From JARDZU01 sp963730285 (GTDB lineage: Bacteria; Actinomycetota; Acidimicrobiia; Spongiisociales; ZC4RG35), in NCBI GenBank assembly GCA_963730285.1, contig CAVSQY010000009.1:62001-126000 (forward strand): a DNA stretch of 64,000 nt, written 5' to 3'. The position numbers and the translations under genes were made by a program. Numbering within the stretch: position 1 is the stretch's first letter; every line of letters begins with the position of its first letter. Positions 1-8,229 of the stretch are shown here, piece after piece. Below the pieces are notes generated by a model, which was not told where the DNA came from, did not search any database, and saw only the letters and a list, made by a program, of their open reading frames with translations.

Positions 1-477
1 TCGGTCCTCGAGATCTCGCTTCTCGTCTGCCAACCCGATGGCGTGGCCCCTCAAATCCTTGGCACCCTTGCCCTTGGCGCGATCGACAGCCTTGGTGACC
101 AACTCCGACCCGATGAGGAGATCGACCGAGACGTCGATTCCGGCATCGACCTTCTTGTGCAAGCCGTCGAGCCAAGTGGCGAAATGGTCGACCCAGCCCT
201 CGATCTCAAAGCCCCAGGAGCCGATCTCGTCGAGCAGGAAAGATGCCCGCCACCGATCATTTCCTAGCTCCTCCATGTCGAGCTCCCGCCACGAGCGGGA
301 CCCGGTCTTGTGATAGCGAAGGAGGGCTCGGACCACGTCGTGACCATCGGCGAACACGTCCGCCTCGACCAGAATCGTGTCGCCGACGACCCGTTTCACC
401 GGGAATCGCCCACAATCCACCTGGGGGGCAATCGACTCGATCACCACGCGACTGGTCGTTGTGTGGGCTTTGGGCAT
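1..477 (-). CDS. glgE: GlgE maltosyltransferase, N-terminal part (cut by window edge)
   Basis: The frame opens with ATG at 477 and stays open for 159 codons to the window edge, so only the N-terminal domain is visible. The sequence RVVIESIAPQVDCGRFPVKR followed by VEADVFADGHDVV and LGNDRWRASFLLDE is the typical start of alpha-1,4-glucan:maltose-1-phosphate maltosyltransferase. That enzyme extends glucan with maltosyl units from maltose 1-phosphate in the cytoplasm. The catalytic GH13 barrel lies outside the window, so activity cannot be judged. It sits 25 bases behind the GH57 gene and downstream of glgB on the same strand, as expected for a glucan-synthesis operon. GlgE and GlgB together build branched alpha-glucan. 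Confidence 0.85.
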   Translation of the reverse strand, partial: MPKAHTTTSRVVIESIAPQVDCGRFPVKRVVGDTILVEADVFADGHDVVRALLRYHKTGSRSWRELDMEELGNDRWRASFLLDEIGSWGFEIEGWVDHFATWLDGLHKKVDAGIDVSVDLLIGSELVTKAVDRAKGKGAKDLRGHAIGLADEKRDLEDR

Positions 478-502
478 CGTGACCAAATCTAGCTCCGAAG
501 AC

Positions 503-1993
503 CTAGACGTTCTGTGCCGCCATGTAGGGGCGAACCTCTGCTTCGAATACGTCACGGGCGTCTCGACCATCGACGTTGGACGGCGCCATCTCGAGACGAC
601 GGAGGAACTCAGACTCCAGATCCGTTTCGATGACCTGACGTGCCAGGTCGAGGACGCGGCCGGCATGGCGTAGGACGAAGATGGCCTCCAGGCCCGAGAT
701 GTCATCGAAGAACCAACCACAAGACGTGTACATCAACATTGCGTGATGCTGGATCTCCAGTAGCCCGGCCGCCATTCTGCGGTCGCCGGCGTCGAGTTGA
801 TCACGGGCGTGCTCCCTCAAGAAGTCGTCGATGGCCTCGCCCAGAACCACCGACACATAGGCGTCGCGGACGGCCCACGGATCTTCGAAGACCCGAGCGC
901 CGTGGGTCTCGAATGGCTGAATCATCTTGTCCCGGAGCCAGTCGAGGGCGTCCCGCAAAGGGCCTCTCCAGGTCTGGTGCCATTCGGGGTGCTGCCCGGT
1001 CGAGCAGCCACAGTCCGAGCGCCAGCGGGCAACCCCGTGCATGCAGCTCCAAGAGCTCGACTCGACTACCCGCGCTTCGCGGGCGGGTGGGCTTGTCTGC
1101 AAGAAGGCCTCGTAGTTGGTGAGAGTCACCTCGGGATGTGCGTCGATCTCCTCGAGCGCGGCGGCAAGGGCCATCTCCCCATGACGATGATGGTGGCCGT
1201 AGGTCTCGCCGTCGGTCGCCACATGTGCCAGTAACGCCTGGTCGAGCGGTGGGCCCACCGACTCGATGAGACGACGCGCCAGCACCCGTCCGTCCTCCAG
1301 TAAGCCATTGAAGGCGATCTCTTGAGAGAGGTGGCCGTTGTAGAAGAACACCGCGATGCTATGTCCACCCGGGAGGTCCACTCGATACGGGATCCGAGTG
1401 TCGACGGTCCCGAATTCGGTTTCGACCCACTCCTGGCCGGGCTCACGAACCGCGGCAGCCTGGAACGGGGACAGGATCGTGTATTTGATGCCCTCGGCAG
1501 CCAGGATGCCGAGTGTCTCCGTGTCTACGGCGGTCTCGGGCAGCCACATCCCGGCCGGGAAACGCCCGAATCTCTCCTGAAAGTCGGCAATGCCCCATCG
1601 AACCTGCGTGACTTTGTCCCGGCTGTTGCTCAGAGGCAGGATGGTGTGGTTGTAGCCCTGGGCCATGGCGGAGCCGAATCCGCCAAACCGCCTCGCCGCC
1701 TGAGCGTCGGCCTCGATGATCGACCGGTAGGTCAACGGGGATTTGCTCTCGAGCCAACTCAGCAATGTGGGCCCGAAGTCGAAACTGATCATCTCGTAGG
1801 TATTGACCGTCTTGATCATCGCCCCGTCGGGCCCGAGGATGGGAGCTGCCGTATTTGGGGTGTAACACTCACCGTTGATCCGCTCGTTCCAGTCGCGCCA
1901 TGGCGCAGCCGACGGTTGTGGCTCGACCTCACCTGTGAATGGGTTCTCGCGAGGAGGCTGGTAGAAGTGCCCGTGGATACAGACGTAGTTCAT
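503..1993 (-). CDS. Glycoside hydrolase family 57 protein with DUF3536 C-terminus
   Basis: A 496-aa protein starting at ATG 1993; the frame is open further upstream, but that part is low-quality sequence overlapping glgB. Residues 4-16 (VCIHGHFYQPPRE) form the GH57 opening strand. GMWLPETAVD near residue 150 is the conserved glutamate-containing motif, and MLMYTSCGWFFDD near residue 420 is typical of the DUF3536 tail. The family is shorter here than the roughly 800-aa versions I know. GH57 members act on alpha-glucans (amylase or branching activity), but the activity of this subfamily is not established to my knowledge. It lies between glgB (32-base gap) and glgE, so a role in glycogen or maltosyl-glucan metabolism is likely. 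Confidence 0.85.
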   Translation of the reverse strand: MNYVCIHGHFYQPPRENPFTGEVEPQPSAAPWRDWNERINGECYTPNTAAPILGPDGAMIKTVNTYEMISFDFGPTLLSWLESKSPLTYRSIIEADAQAARRFGGFGSAMAQGYNHTILPLSNSRDKVTQVRWGIADFQERFGRFPAGMWLPETAVDTETLGILAAEGIKYTILSPFQAAAVREPGQEWVETEFGTVDTRIPYRVDLPGGHSIAVFFYNGHLSQEIAFNGLLEDGRVLARRLIESVGPPLDQALLAHVATDGETYGHHHRHGEMALAAALEEIDAHPEVTLTNYEAFLQTSPPAREARVVESSSWSCMHGVARWRSDCGCSTGQHPEWHQTWRGPLRDALDWLRDKMIQPFETHGARVFEDPWAVRDAYVSVVLGEAIDDFLREHARDQLDAGDRRMAAGLLEIQHHAMLMYTSCGWFFDDISGLEAIFVLRHAGRVLDLARQVIETDLESEFLRRLEMAPSNVDGRDARDVFEAEVRPYMAAQNV

Positions 1994-2025
1994 GGAAGGG
2001 GACAAACTTAGGGGGTGCCCACCCC

Positions 2026-3954
2026 CTATCGGAGCGGTTCCTCGGTGGGTTGATGTTTGAGGATGACGACCCCGAGCGGCGGGAGCGTCAAATCGATCGA
2101 GTGCGGCTTCCCGTGATGGGGCACGGGAAGTGGGCCGGTGTCGACACCACCGAGGTTGCCTTGGCCGCTCCCCCCGTAGATCTCGGCGTCCGTGTTGAGG
2201 ATTTCGACCCATCCCCCCGGATCAGGCACCCCTATCCGATACTCGTGACGTGGCACCGCAGTCAGATTCGCCACCACCAACAGATCGTCCTCGCCATCGG
2301 TGCGGAAGTAGGCGACGACGCTATTGGCGGAGTCGTTGGGGACAGCCCATTCGAATCCTCTGGGGTCGCAGTCGAAGAGATGGAGTGCCGACTCCTCCCG
2401 ATAGACCCGATTGAGGTCCCCAACGAGACGTGACACGCCCTGATGCGGCTCGTACTCCATCAGACTCCACTCCAGTTGGCCCTCGTGTGCCCACTCAGAG
2501 CGCTGGGCGATCTCGCCTCCCATGAACATCAGCTTCTTGCCAGGTTGGGTGTACATGTAGGCGAAGAGCAGGCGAAGCGTGGCGAACTTCTGCCAATCGT
2601 CTCCTGGCGCCTTCTCCAGGAGTGAGTGTTTCCCGTAGACGACCTCGTCATGGGAGAGGGGGAGCATGAAATTCTCGGTGAAGGCGTAGACACCGCGGAA
2701 CGTCAGCTCGTGGTGGTGAAAGCTGCGATGTATGGGCTCCCGCGCCAGGTAGGAAAGCGTGTCGTGCATCCAACCCATGTCCCACTTCAACCCAAAGCCA
2801 AGACCACCGAGGAACGTCGGCCTGGAGACCATGGGCCATGCGGTCGACTCCTCGGCGATGGTCTGGACGTCGGGATAGTTGAGGTAGACGACCTCGTTGA
2901 GACGCTGGAGGAACCCGATGGCCTCCAGGTTCTCCCGACCCCCGTGACGATTTGGGATCCACTCTCCCTGTTTCCTCGAATAGTCGAGATAGAGCATGGA
3001 GGCCACGGCATCGACCCTCAGCCCATCAGCGTGATAACGATCGAGCCAGAACAGGGCATTGGAGATCAGGAAGGCGGGGACCTCAACCCTCCCATAGTTG
3101 TAGACGTAGGTATTCCAGTCCGGGTGAAACCCGAGCCGCGGGTCGTCGTGCTCGTAGAGATGGGTCCCATCGAACAAGCCGAGACCGTGCTCGTCATTGG
3201 GAAAATGCGAAGGAACCCAGTCCAGGATCACCCCGATACCGGCCTGATGAAGCGAATCGACCAGTGTCATGAAGTCCTGCGGGGTGCCATAACGGCTTGT
3301 CGGCGCGAAATAGCCGGTTGTCTGATATCCCCAGGAGCCATAGAAGGGGTGCTCCATCACCGGGAGGAACTCGACGTGGGTGAATCCAAGACCGCTCAGA
3401 TACCCAGGCAGTTGCTCGGCCAATTCGAGATAGGTGAGATAACGACCCGCCTCGCCCCTTCGCCACGAGCCCAGATGCATCTCGTAGGTGCCGATGGGAG
3501 CAGCGAGCGAGCTGCGGCGGCCCCTCTCGTCCATCCAGGCCTGGTCGGCCCATTCGTATGCGAGGTCCCAGATCTTGGAGGCGGTCTGTGGCGGAGTCTC
3601 GTGATGAAAGCCAAAAGGGTCGGCCTTCTCCACCTCGAAGTCGCCGTTGACTATTCGATATTTGTATGCGGCCGTGGGTCGGGCGTCGGGTACGAACCCC
3701 TCCCAGATCCCCGACGACCCCCGTGAGCTGAGCCGGTTGGAGGCTGGGTCCCAGCCGTTCCAATCGCCGATCACCGACACCTGCTCGGCGTTGGGAGCCC
3801 ACACGGCGAAGTGGGTTCCCTTTTCTGTCCCGTGTGCGCCCATTTTCTCGTAAAGGCGGAAGTGGGTCCCTTCGTTCCAGAGGTAGAGGTCGTCCTCGGT
3901 GAGCAGAGTCGTCTCGGTGGCGCGGCTGGGCAAAGTGTCTTTCTGGCCGATCAC
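2026..3954 (-). CDS. glgB: 1,4-alpha-glucan branching enzyme
   Basis: Introduces alpha-1,6 branches into linear glucan in the cytoplasm. A CBM48 module is seen at about residues 47-70 (FAVWAPNAEQVSVIGDWNGW). It is followed by a GH13 barrel with the nucleophile Asp in DGLRVDAVASM (about 315), the acid Glu in IAEESTAWP (about 368) and the stabilising Asp in LSHDEVVYGKHS. From GTG 3954 the protein has 642 aa, normal for GlgB. An ATG at 4026 is also in frame, but the extra 24 residues only mirror the tail of the upstream gene in another frame, so I prefer GTG 3954. TACAAT ends five bases before that GTG and could be a -10 element for a leaderless transcript; this is speculative. It belongs with the GH57 and GlgE genes. 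Confidence 0.93.
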   Translation of the reverse strand: MIGQKDTLPSRATETTLLTEDDLYLWNEGTHFRLYEKMGAHGTEKGTHFAVWAPNAEQVSVIGDWNGWDPASNRLSSRGSSGIWEGFVPDARPTAAYKYRIVNGDFEVEKADPFGFHHETPPQTASKIWDLAYEWADQAWMDERGRRSSLAAPIGTYEMHLGSWRRGEAGRYLTYLELAEQLPGYLSGLGFTHVEFLPVMEHPFYGSWGYQTTGYFAPTSRYGTPQDFMTLVDSLHQAGIGVILDWVPSHFPNDEHGLGLFDGTHLYEHDDPRLGFHPDWNTYVYNYGRVEVPAFLISNALFWLDRYHADGLRVDAVASMLYLDYSRKQGEWIPNRHGGRENLEAIGFLQRLNEVVYLNYPDVQTIAEESTAWPMVSRPTFLGGLGFGLKWDMGWMHDTLSYLAREPIHRSFHHHELTFRGVYAFTENFMLPLSHDEVVYGKHSLLEKAPGDDWQKFATLRLLFAYMYTQPGKKLMFMGGEIAQRSEWAHEGQLEWSLMEYEPHQGVSRLVGDLNRVYREESALHLFDCDPRGFEWAVPNDSANSVVAYFRTDGEDDLLVVANLTAVPRHEYRIGVPDPGGWVEILNTDAEIYGGSGQGNLGGVDTGPLPVPHHGKPHSIDLTLPPLGVVILKHQPTEEPLR

Positions 3955-3988
3955 CTCGATTGTAGAAGCAAGGTCGAACGGCCGTCCG

Positions 3989-5497
3989 TCAGCGGAACAG
4001 CTCGGGCACGAAGGGGTTGAGCCCACCGGACGGACCGGGCGTGCCTCTCAGGTCTATGGGAAGCGCCGCATCGGGAATGATCATCCCGGACAGTTGGATC
4101 AGACTCCAGTTGCCACCACCGCTGAAGGTCCCCGCCTCACCGGGGTGGAACACCGTGGTCGTGCCGCCCTTCTTCCACCAGGTGGCCTGGAGCCAAGTGG
4201 CCTTGAATCTCTCGACGTGGCGCCAGCTATTGCCCGAGCCGTATGCGTTCTCCCAGAACTGTGGGACGTAGGCAAAGCGTGGGGACTGGTTCAATGTGTC
4301 GAGGAACATGACCGCGGTGTATCCATAGTTGTGGGATCCCCCGTCCCCCTCGGCGTATGTCGTGAGGCACTTGGTCAGATGCTGCCACGACTCGGGGTTG
4401 TCGACTGTGCCGTCGCCATCCCAATCGAATTGGGGGTTGCTCGAGTTGTCGAAGGTCGACTTCTCACAGATCGGTGGGATGTCTGCGCCACTCGACGCGG
4501 TCACCGAACCGTCGATGTACGACCACATGGCCTGGTTGTCCAGCAAGTTCCCGTAGACCGACTTCTTCGGGTTGGTCCCCTGCTGGAGACGGGGCAGGGC
4601 GATACCGCCGGGAACCGGGCCAGTGGCCAGGCCTTCGGCCAGACCCGCCGAGACGCCCTGGAAGGTGTTGAGGGTGTCGGGGGTGCGGCCGTTGTCCATG
4701 TTGGTGCAGGTGTCATGGACTTCCACAGACGTGTTCAGGGGGGGTCCATGGGGGATGATGCGATGGTCGATGCCAAAGGCCAGGTTGACCGCGAGTAGGT
4801 CCTTCTTCGGGCTCCCGGTGCAGTTGCGGGCCGGCCCTCCTGGCTTGGTGCCATAGAACGGTGACTCGATCGCCCCGAAGTTGCCGGCGTCCGGGCCATC
4901 ACACGGCTCTTCGGCCAAGCCTCCCGAGCTATCACGCAAGCAGGCATGTTCTCCATCGCCTGAAGTCGACAGAAGGCCAAAGGGGAGAATCCCACCACCG
5001 CCGCGGTTGGCGAGGACGGCGATGGCATCGGCGTTGGTCTGGAGGGTGTCGACGCCCAGAAGCTTGCCGAAGGTAGTGTCGAACTCCAGTTCCGGAAGAT
5101 TGACACGGACAAATCCCCCGGCGTCGAAGGAGATGCAATCGAGGGTGGCCACAGACCATCCGCTCGGGGCCGTGATGGGCACGAAGTTGAATCCCGAGAC
5201 ATTGAGGGTGGCCCGCTCGGGATCCGTGCATGCCTCCCACCTTGCCCTCCAATTGGCGTCGCTGTAGGAAGCGATGACATTGCGACGAGTGAAGTCGAGG
5301 ATTTCGTTGCGTATCAGTGTGTTGGGGCCGAGTGTCTCCACCGCCCCGGCCATCACACCGATGTCGGCCGCGGTTTGATCCTGGCGGCGCTGGTTGTACC
5401 CGACACCGATGTCGATGGCGATCGCGGCGAAACCCATCAACACAAGAAGGGTCACAGCGACGAGCACCGCAGATGCTCCCCGGTCACGTTGCGTCAT
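3989..5497 (-). CDS. TadG-like membrane-anchored pilus or secreted protein
   Basis: A 502-aa protein whose start overlaps the stop of the TadE-like gene (TGATG at 5499-5495), so translation is probably coupled; this decides the start over an ATG 9 bases upstream. Residues 6-35 (GASAVLVAVTLLVLMGFAAI and onward) form the N-terminal TadG-type transmembrane segment. After it comes YNQRRQDQTAADIGVMAGA, the usual helix after the anchor. The remainder is an extracytoplasmic region with several Cys residues and an Asp-rich stretch (DWDGDGTVDNPE) that could bind calcium. No Tad ATPase, prepilin peptidase or secretin gene is in the window. A role in a Flp-type pilus or surface structure is inferred from family membership. 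Confidence 0.75.
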   Translation of the reverse strand: MTQRDRGASAVLVAVTLLVLMGFAAIAIDIGVGYNQRRQDQTAADIGVMAGAVETLGPNTLIRNEILDFTRRNVIASYSDANWRARWEACTDPERATLNVSGFNFVPITAPSGWSVATLDCISFDAGGFVRVNLPELEFDTTFGKLLGVDTLQTNADAIAVLANRGGGGILPFGLLSTSGDGEHACLRDSSGGLAEEPCDGPDAGNFGAIESPFYGTKPGGPARNCTGSPKKDLLAVNLAFGIDHRIIPHGPPLNTSVEVHDTCTNMDNGRTPDTLNTFQGVSAGLAEGLATGPVPGGIALPRLQQGTNPKKSVYGNLLDNQAMWSYIDGSVTASSGADIPPICEKSTFDNSSNPQFDWDGDGTVDNPESWQHLTKCLTTYAEGDGGSHNYGYTAVMFLDTLNQSPRFAYVPQFWENAYGSGNSWRHVERFKATWLQATWWKKGGTTTVFHPGEAGTFSGGGNWSLIQLSGMIIPDAALPIDLRGTPGPSGGLNPFVPELFR

Positions 5498-5943
5498 CAG
5501 GGGCATGCCGTGGGGCCGTGAGTGGACCAGTCGGCAGAAGGTTGCTCCAATCTGAACTCGACGGTCGATTGAATGGTGTTGGGCAGGAAAATCTCGATGA
5601 GGCCGAGCCCGGAGAGGGAACCGGGTGTGGCCGAGACAGTGACCGTGGCCGTGTCTCCGATCGATCCAGTGGAGCCGTCTGTGAACTGGACGGTGACGTT
5701 GGACGTGAGGTCCATGGAGTCGCAAGTCTCGTTGTCCAAAGCCGTGTTGTCCCCAGCGTTCACGGCGGCCGCCCGGGCCGCTTCCCTGGCACCATGCCTG
5801 ACGTCATTGAACTCGCCGAGGAGATAACCGAACTCGATCACCCCGAGGATGAGAAGGATGAGAAAAGGCATCACCATGGCAAACTCGACCAGGGCAGCAC
5901 CACGCTGACCTGTACTTTTGTCACTTCGAGATTGACGAAACAC
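5497..5943 (-). CDS. TadE-like pseudopilin
   Basis: A 148-aa protein with a GTG start at 5943, preceded by the purine-rich ribosome site AGGGGGCAAG. The sequence RGAALVEFAMVMPFLILLIL at residues 14-33 is the classic TadE hydrophobic N-terminus with the conserved Glu. It continues with GVIEFGYLLGEFNDVRHGAREAAR. TadE-family proteins are minor pseudopilins inserted in the membrane and processed or assembled with Flp pili. The gene is first of a co-directional run with the TadG-like gene and then glgB; the link with glucan metabolism is probably only positional. The 217 bases upstream, to the divergent sigma-factor gene, should hold both promoters, but I could not assign them with confidence. Confidence 0.8.
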   Translation of the reverse strand: MFRQSRSDKSTGQRGAALVEFAMVMPFLILLILGVIEFGYLLGEFNDVRHGAREAARAAAVNAGDNTALDNETCDSMDLTSNVTVQFTDGSTGSIGDTATVTVSATPGSLSGLGLIEIFLPNTIQSTVEFRLEQPSADWSTHGPTACP

Positions 5944-6160
5944 CTTGCCCCCTGAACAAAGACCTCACACCTACGCAATCGATCTCGACCACCTTTTTGT
6001 TACGCACCCCGGTTGGGTCGATCGACTCATTGGGCAAGAAGCCCCACCAAACGACCGATATGAGTCGTACAGATGTCTCTCGAAATATCCGCCCACATAC
6101 CTTCAGTCGAACAACCCGACGTCTTGGGGCCAGCCCGGCCATGACCGCAGCCGATTCTTC

Positions 6161-6769
6161 ATGATCGAACGTCCTCTTGGATCGGGCTCCGAGTCGGAAG
6201 GGATCACGGGAAATGATCGGTCAGACGAGCGATTCGCCGTCGTCCTCGACGCCGCCAAGCGGGGCGAGGAATGGGCATGGGAATCGTTGTTTGGACGATA
6301 TGCCGGTCCCGTCACCGGGTATCTGACCGCACGAGGTGCCCCGGACCCCGAAGACACCGCCGCCGAAACCCTGCTGCAGGTGGCACGAGGCATCGAAGGT
6401 TTCGAAGGTGACGAGGGCTCGTTTCGCTCCTGGCTGTTCGTCATAGCGCACCGCCGGATGATCGATGCCCGGAGGGCGGTCGGTAGAAGACCGAAGGCTC
6501 GCACCCTGAGGGCTGACGAGGATCACCCAGCGACCGACGACCCCGAGCGCCAGGCCATCGACTCCATGATGACCACGGAGATGACTGAGGCTTTGGAAGC
6601 GCTGACCGACACCCAACGCGAGGTGCTTTTACTGCGAATCGTTGCCGATCTCTCCCTCGACGACGTCGCCAAGATCTTGGGCAAGCGGGTCGGCGCCATC
6701 AAGGCACTGCAGAGACGCGGGTTGAGTTCCCTCCGCGCCCACCTGGAGGCACGGAGCGTATCCCAGTGA
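6161..6769 (+). CDS. ECF-type RNA polymerase sigma factor
   Basis: A 202-aa sigma-70 family factor. Region 2 is visible as WESLFGRYAGPVTGYLTARG followed by DPEDTAAETLLQVARGIEGF and SFRSWLFVIAHRRMIDARR. Region 4 reads ALTDTQREVLLLRIVADLSL then DDVAKILGKRVGAIKALQRR. I chose ATG 6161 because the 72 codons upstream do not look like protein and region 2 begins soon after it. The stop overlaps the start of the next gene (GTGA at 6766), which marks a coupled sigma/partner pair. It would redirect RNA polymerase to an unknown regulon. The next gene is the obvious candidate regulator. Confidence 0.9.
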   Translation: MIERPLGSGSESEGITGNDRSDERFAVVLDAAKRGEEWAWESLFGRYAGPVTGYLTARGAPDPEDTAAETLLQVARGIEGFEGDEGSFRSWLFVIAHRRMIDARRAVGRRPKARTLRADEDHPATDDPERQAIDSMMTTEMTEALEALTDTQREVLLLRIVADLSLDDVAKILGKRVGAIKALQRRGLSSLRAHLEARSVSQ

Positions 6770-7644
6770 GAAGCACGGGCGATTACAGAGACGAGATGTC
6801 ACGCTCGACGATCACCAACGATCAGGCAGAGGCGCTTATGTCCCGCCGCGCCCTGCCGGACCCCGGTTTGCGAGACCTTCAGGACCTTCTCGAGGAGTTG
6901 CAATCCACCTTCAGGGCCGAGCGTCCTGTCGATACATCACTGTCGGCCCAGGCTGCCCTGATCGCATTGGAGCAAAGTGGGAGCCCTGCACAGCCGGACC
7001 CGGTCGACCGGATCGGCCCTCTGAGACAGCGAGTTGCGGCGATCGCTGCCGCCGTAATGATCGTCGGTGGGACCGGCGGCATCGCCTTTGCGGCCGACTC
7101 CGCCGCACCCGGTGATCCGCTTTACGGGCTCGATCGTGCGTTGGAGCAGGTCGGCGTGGGCAATGGAAAGAGCACGGAGCGTCTCGAGGAGGCCGAAGTG
7201 CTGGCCAATCGCGGTGAGACGACCCTGGCGATCGAGCATGCCATCGCCGCGTTGGAGAGCCTGGGACCAGACCAGATCGTGCTCGAGGATCTCGCCGTCT
7301 ACATCGATGGCTCCCGGGACGAGATAGCCCAAATGCCCGACGACCAGGTGGCTGATCTGCTCTCCTATATTCGCCTCAACATTGGGAAGGGGATCGGAAG
7401 CGACGGCATGGAGTTTGGGCAGCATGTCGCCGACCTCGTACGGCACCGCGACCAGAGCGTCGAACCCGCCCTCGAAGGGCCCGGGCAGAGCCCGGCCACC
7501 GATCCGACCCACCCGGCGAACGGGAACGGAAACGGAAACGGAAACGGAAACGGAAACGGAAACGGAAACGGAAACGGAAACGGAAACGGAAAACCAGACC
7601 AGACCCCATCCGGCACCGCCCCAGGACACAGCAACAAGCCCTAG
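6766..7644 (+). CDS. DUF5667-like membrane protein, putative anti-sigma partner, with Asn-Gly repeat tail
   Basis: A 292-aa protein translated from GTG 6766 inside the stop of the sigma-factor gene. It has an N-terminal cytoplasmic region of about 85 residues, then a single transmembrane segment (VAAIAAAVMIVGGTGGIAFA), then SAAPGDPLYGLDRALEQVGV. The last motif is the signature I associate with DUF5667 proteins found next to ECF sigma factors. An outer helical domain (about residues 125-240) is followed by a flexible tail holding twelve Asn-Gly dipeptides and a Pro/Gly-rich end. I see no zinc-binding HxxxCxxC anti-sigma motif, so anti-sigma function is inferred from gene order and the single membrane span. 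The repeat-encoded tail may be length-variable. Confidence 0.75.
   Translation: MRSTGDYRDEMSRSTITNDQAEALMSRRALPDPGLRDLQDLLEELQSTFRAERPVDTSLSAQAALIALEQSGSPAQPDPVDRIGPLRQRVAAIAAAVMIVGGTGGIAFAADSAAPGDPLYGLDRALEQVGVGNGKSTERLEEAEVLANRGETTLAIEHAIAALESLGPDQIVLEDLAVYIDGSRDEIAQMPDDQVADLLSYIRLNIGKGIGSDGMEFGQHVADLVRHRDQSVEPALEGPGQSPATDPTHPANGNGNGNGNGNGNGNGNGNGNGNGKPDQTPSGTAPGHSNKP
7519..7590 (+). repeat. Twelve-unit hexanucleotide tandem repeat inside a gene
   Basis: Twelve consecutive 6-base units, the first AACGGG and the other eleven AACGGA, run in frame and encode (Asn-Gly)12 in the tail of the DUF5667-like protein. Since the unit is a multiple of three, slippage would change tail length without breaking the frame. 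Neighbouring codons are GC-rich and non-repetitive, so the A-rich hexamer stands out in base composition. Confidence 0.97.
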
Positions 7645-7665
7645 ACACTCGCCACACAAGACAAA

Positions 7666-7691
7666 GCGGTGACACCCGCAGATGTCACCGC
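7666..7691 (-). terminator. Hairpin terminator between convergent genes
   Basis: GCGGTGACA (7666-7674) and TGTCACCGC (7683-7691) form a perfect 9-bp stem with an 8-base loop, between the stop of the DUF5667-like gene and the stop of the 57-aa gene. On the minus strand it is followed by TTTGTCTT, fitting an intrinsic terminator for the 57-aa gene. It could also work on the plus strand, though no T-run follows there. Confidence 0.7.
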
Positions 7692-7718
7692 CCGTCGCCC
7701 TCGAGCCACGCTGAGTGC

Positions 7719-7892
7719 TCATCGAGCCAAGATGACGAGGTTCTCGTCGATCTGACCCGTTTGACGCTGGATGCGACCGATCCGGGCCTGACTTGATCGC
7801 TTGGCCAGTCTCCACTTCGAAGCCTCCAGGGCCCTATCGCGAATCCGCGCCTCAACCAAAGCGAGATTCACGTTTGGGTCTTGCTGGCTCAT
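7719..7892 (-). CDS. Small basic protein of unknown function (57 aa)
   Basis: Starts at ATG 7892 behind GAAAGGAAAGAG, a purine-rich ribosome site. The protein is 57 aa, hydrophilic and Arg/Lys-rich in its centre (ASKWRLAKRSSQARIGRIQR), with no membrane segment and no motif I recognise. Support for a real gene comes from the ribosome site, the terminator hairpin just past its stop, and a long structured leader upstream. A basic helical peptide might bind nucleic acid, but that is a guess. Confidence 0.5.
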   Translation of the reverse strand: MSQQDPNVNLALVEARIRDRALEASKWRLAKRSSQARIGRIQRQTGQIDENLVILAR

Positions 7893-8229
7893 CTCTCTTT
7901 CCTTTCTTCGCGTGCCCGACGGGCACACGGGAGTCGACGACTCCGGGGAGACGGCCTTGACCGGTCGCTCGTCGCTCGAGCCGGAAGATCCGGGGACGGT
8001 CTCTCCGCAGCGGTCGGCTCTCCCGAAATAGAGAAAGCCACCTCAAACGGCGGCTCGGAGCAGGGCGAATACGAGGTTCGCTAGATCATCTGACCTCCGA
8101 GCGGGCCACCAGGGCCCTTGTGTCGTGTTGTCTCAAACATTGCAATCCTTTGTTATCTCACGACCTCTGACAAGGCCGGACCCGCACTCTCGCCGATCGG
8201 CCAGGGACCTGTCAAGAGAATTCGAGGGG
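7893..8229 (-). promoter_or_regulatory. Structured intergenic leader upstream of the 57-aa gene
   Basis: About 340 bases without a convincing reading frame between the 305-aa gene and the 57-aa gene. Reading on the minus strand towards ATG 7892, it contains GGAGTCGTCGACTCC (7-bp arms, around 7931-7945) and GTGCCCGTCGGGCAC (6-bp arms, around 7914-7928). The second lies directly before the ribosome site. Further upstream is CCGGATCTTCCGG near 7980-7992. This density of short dyads suggests a folded 5' leader. I do not recognise a known riboswitch class and cannot place the promoter. Confidence 0.35.

Noticed and set aside
2626..3726. Long plus-strand reading frame opposite glgB
   Set aside because: It mirrors glgB codons; composition has no domain signature, and the minus-strand gene has all GH13 motifs.
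3955..4026. ATG 4026 as glgB start
   Set aside because: The added residues overlap the tail of the TadG-like gene and do not resemble GlgB.
5944..6160. Extra N-terminal residues for the ECF sigma factor, or a minus-strand gene (5921-6142)
   Set aside because: Neither frame shows protein-like composition; the region is treated as a divergent promoter region.
7519..7590. CRISPR-like array
   Set aside because: Units are contiguous 6-mers without spacers and are coding.
7365..7675. Low-complexity frames encoding Phe-Pro, Phe-Arg or Thr-Glu repeats across the AACGGA array
   Set aside because: They are the other reading frames of the hexamer repeat in the DUF5667-like gene.
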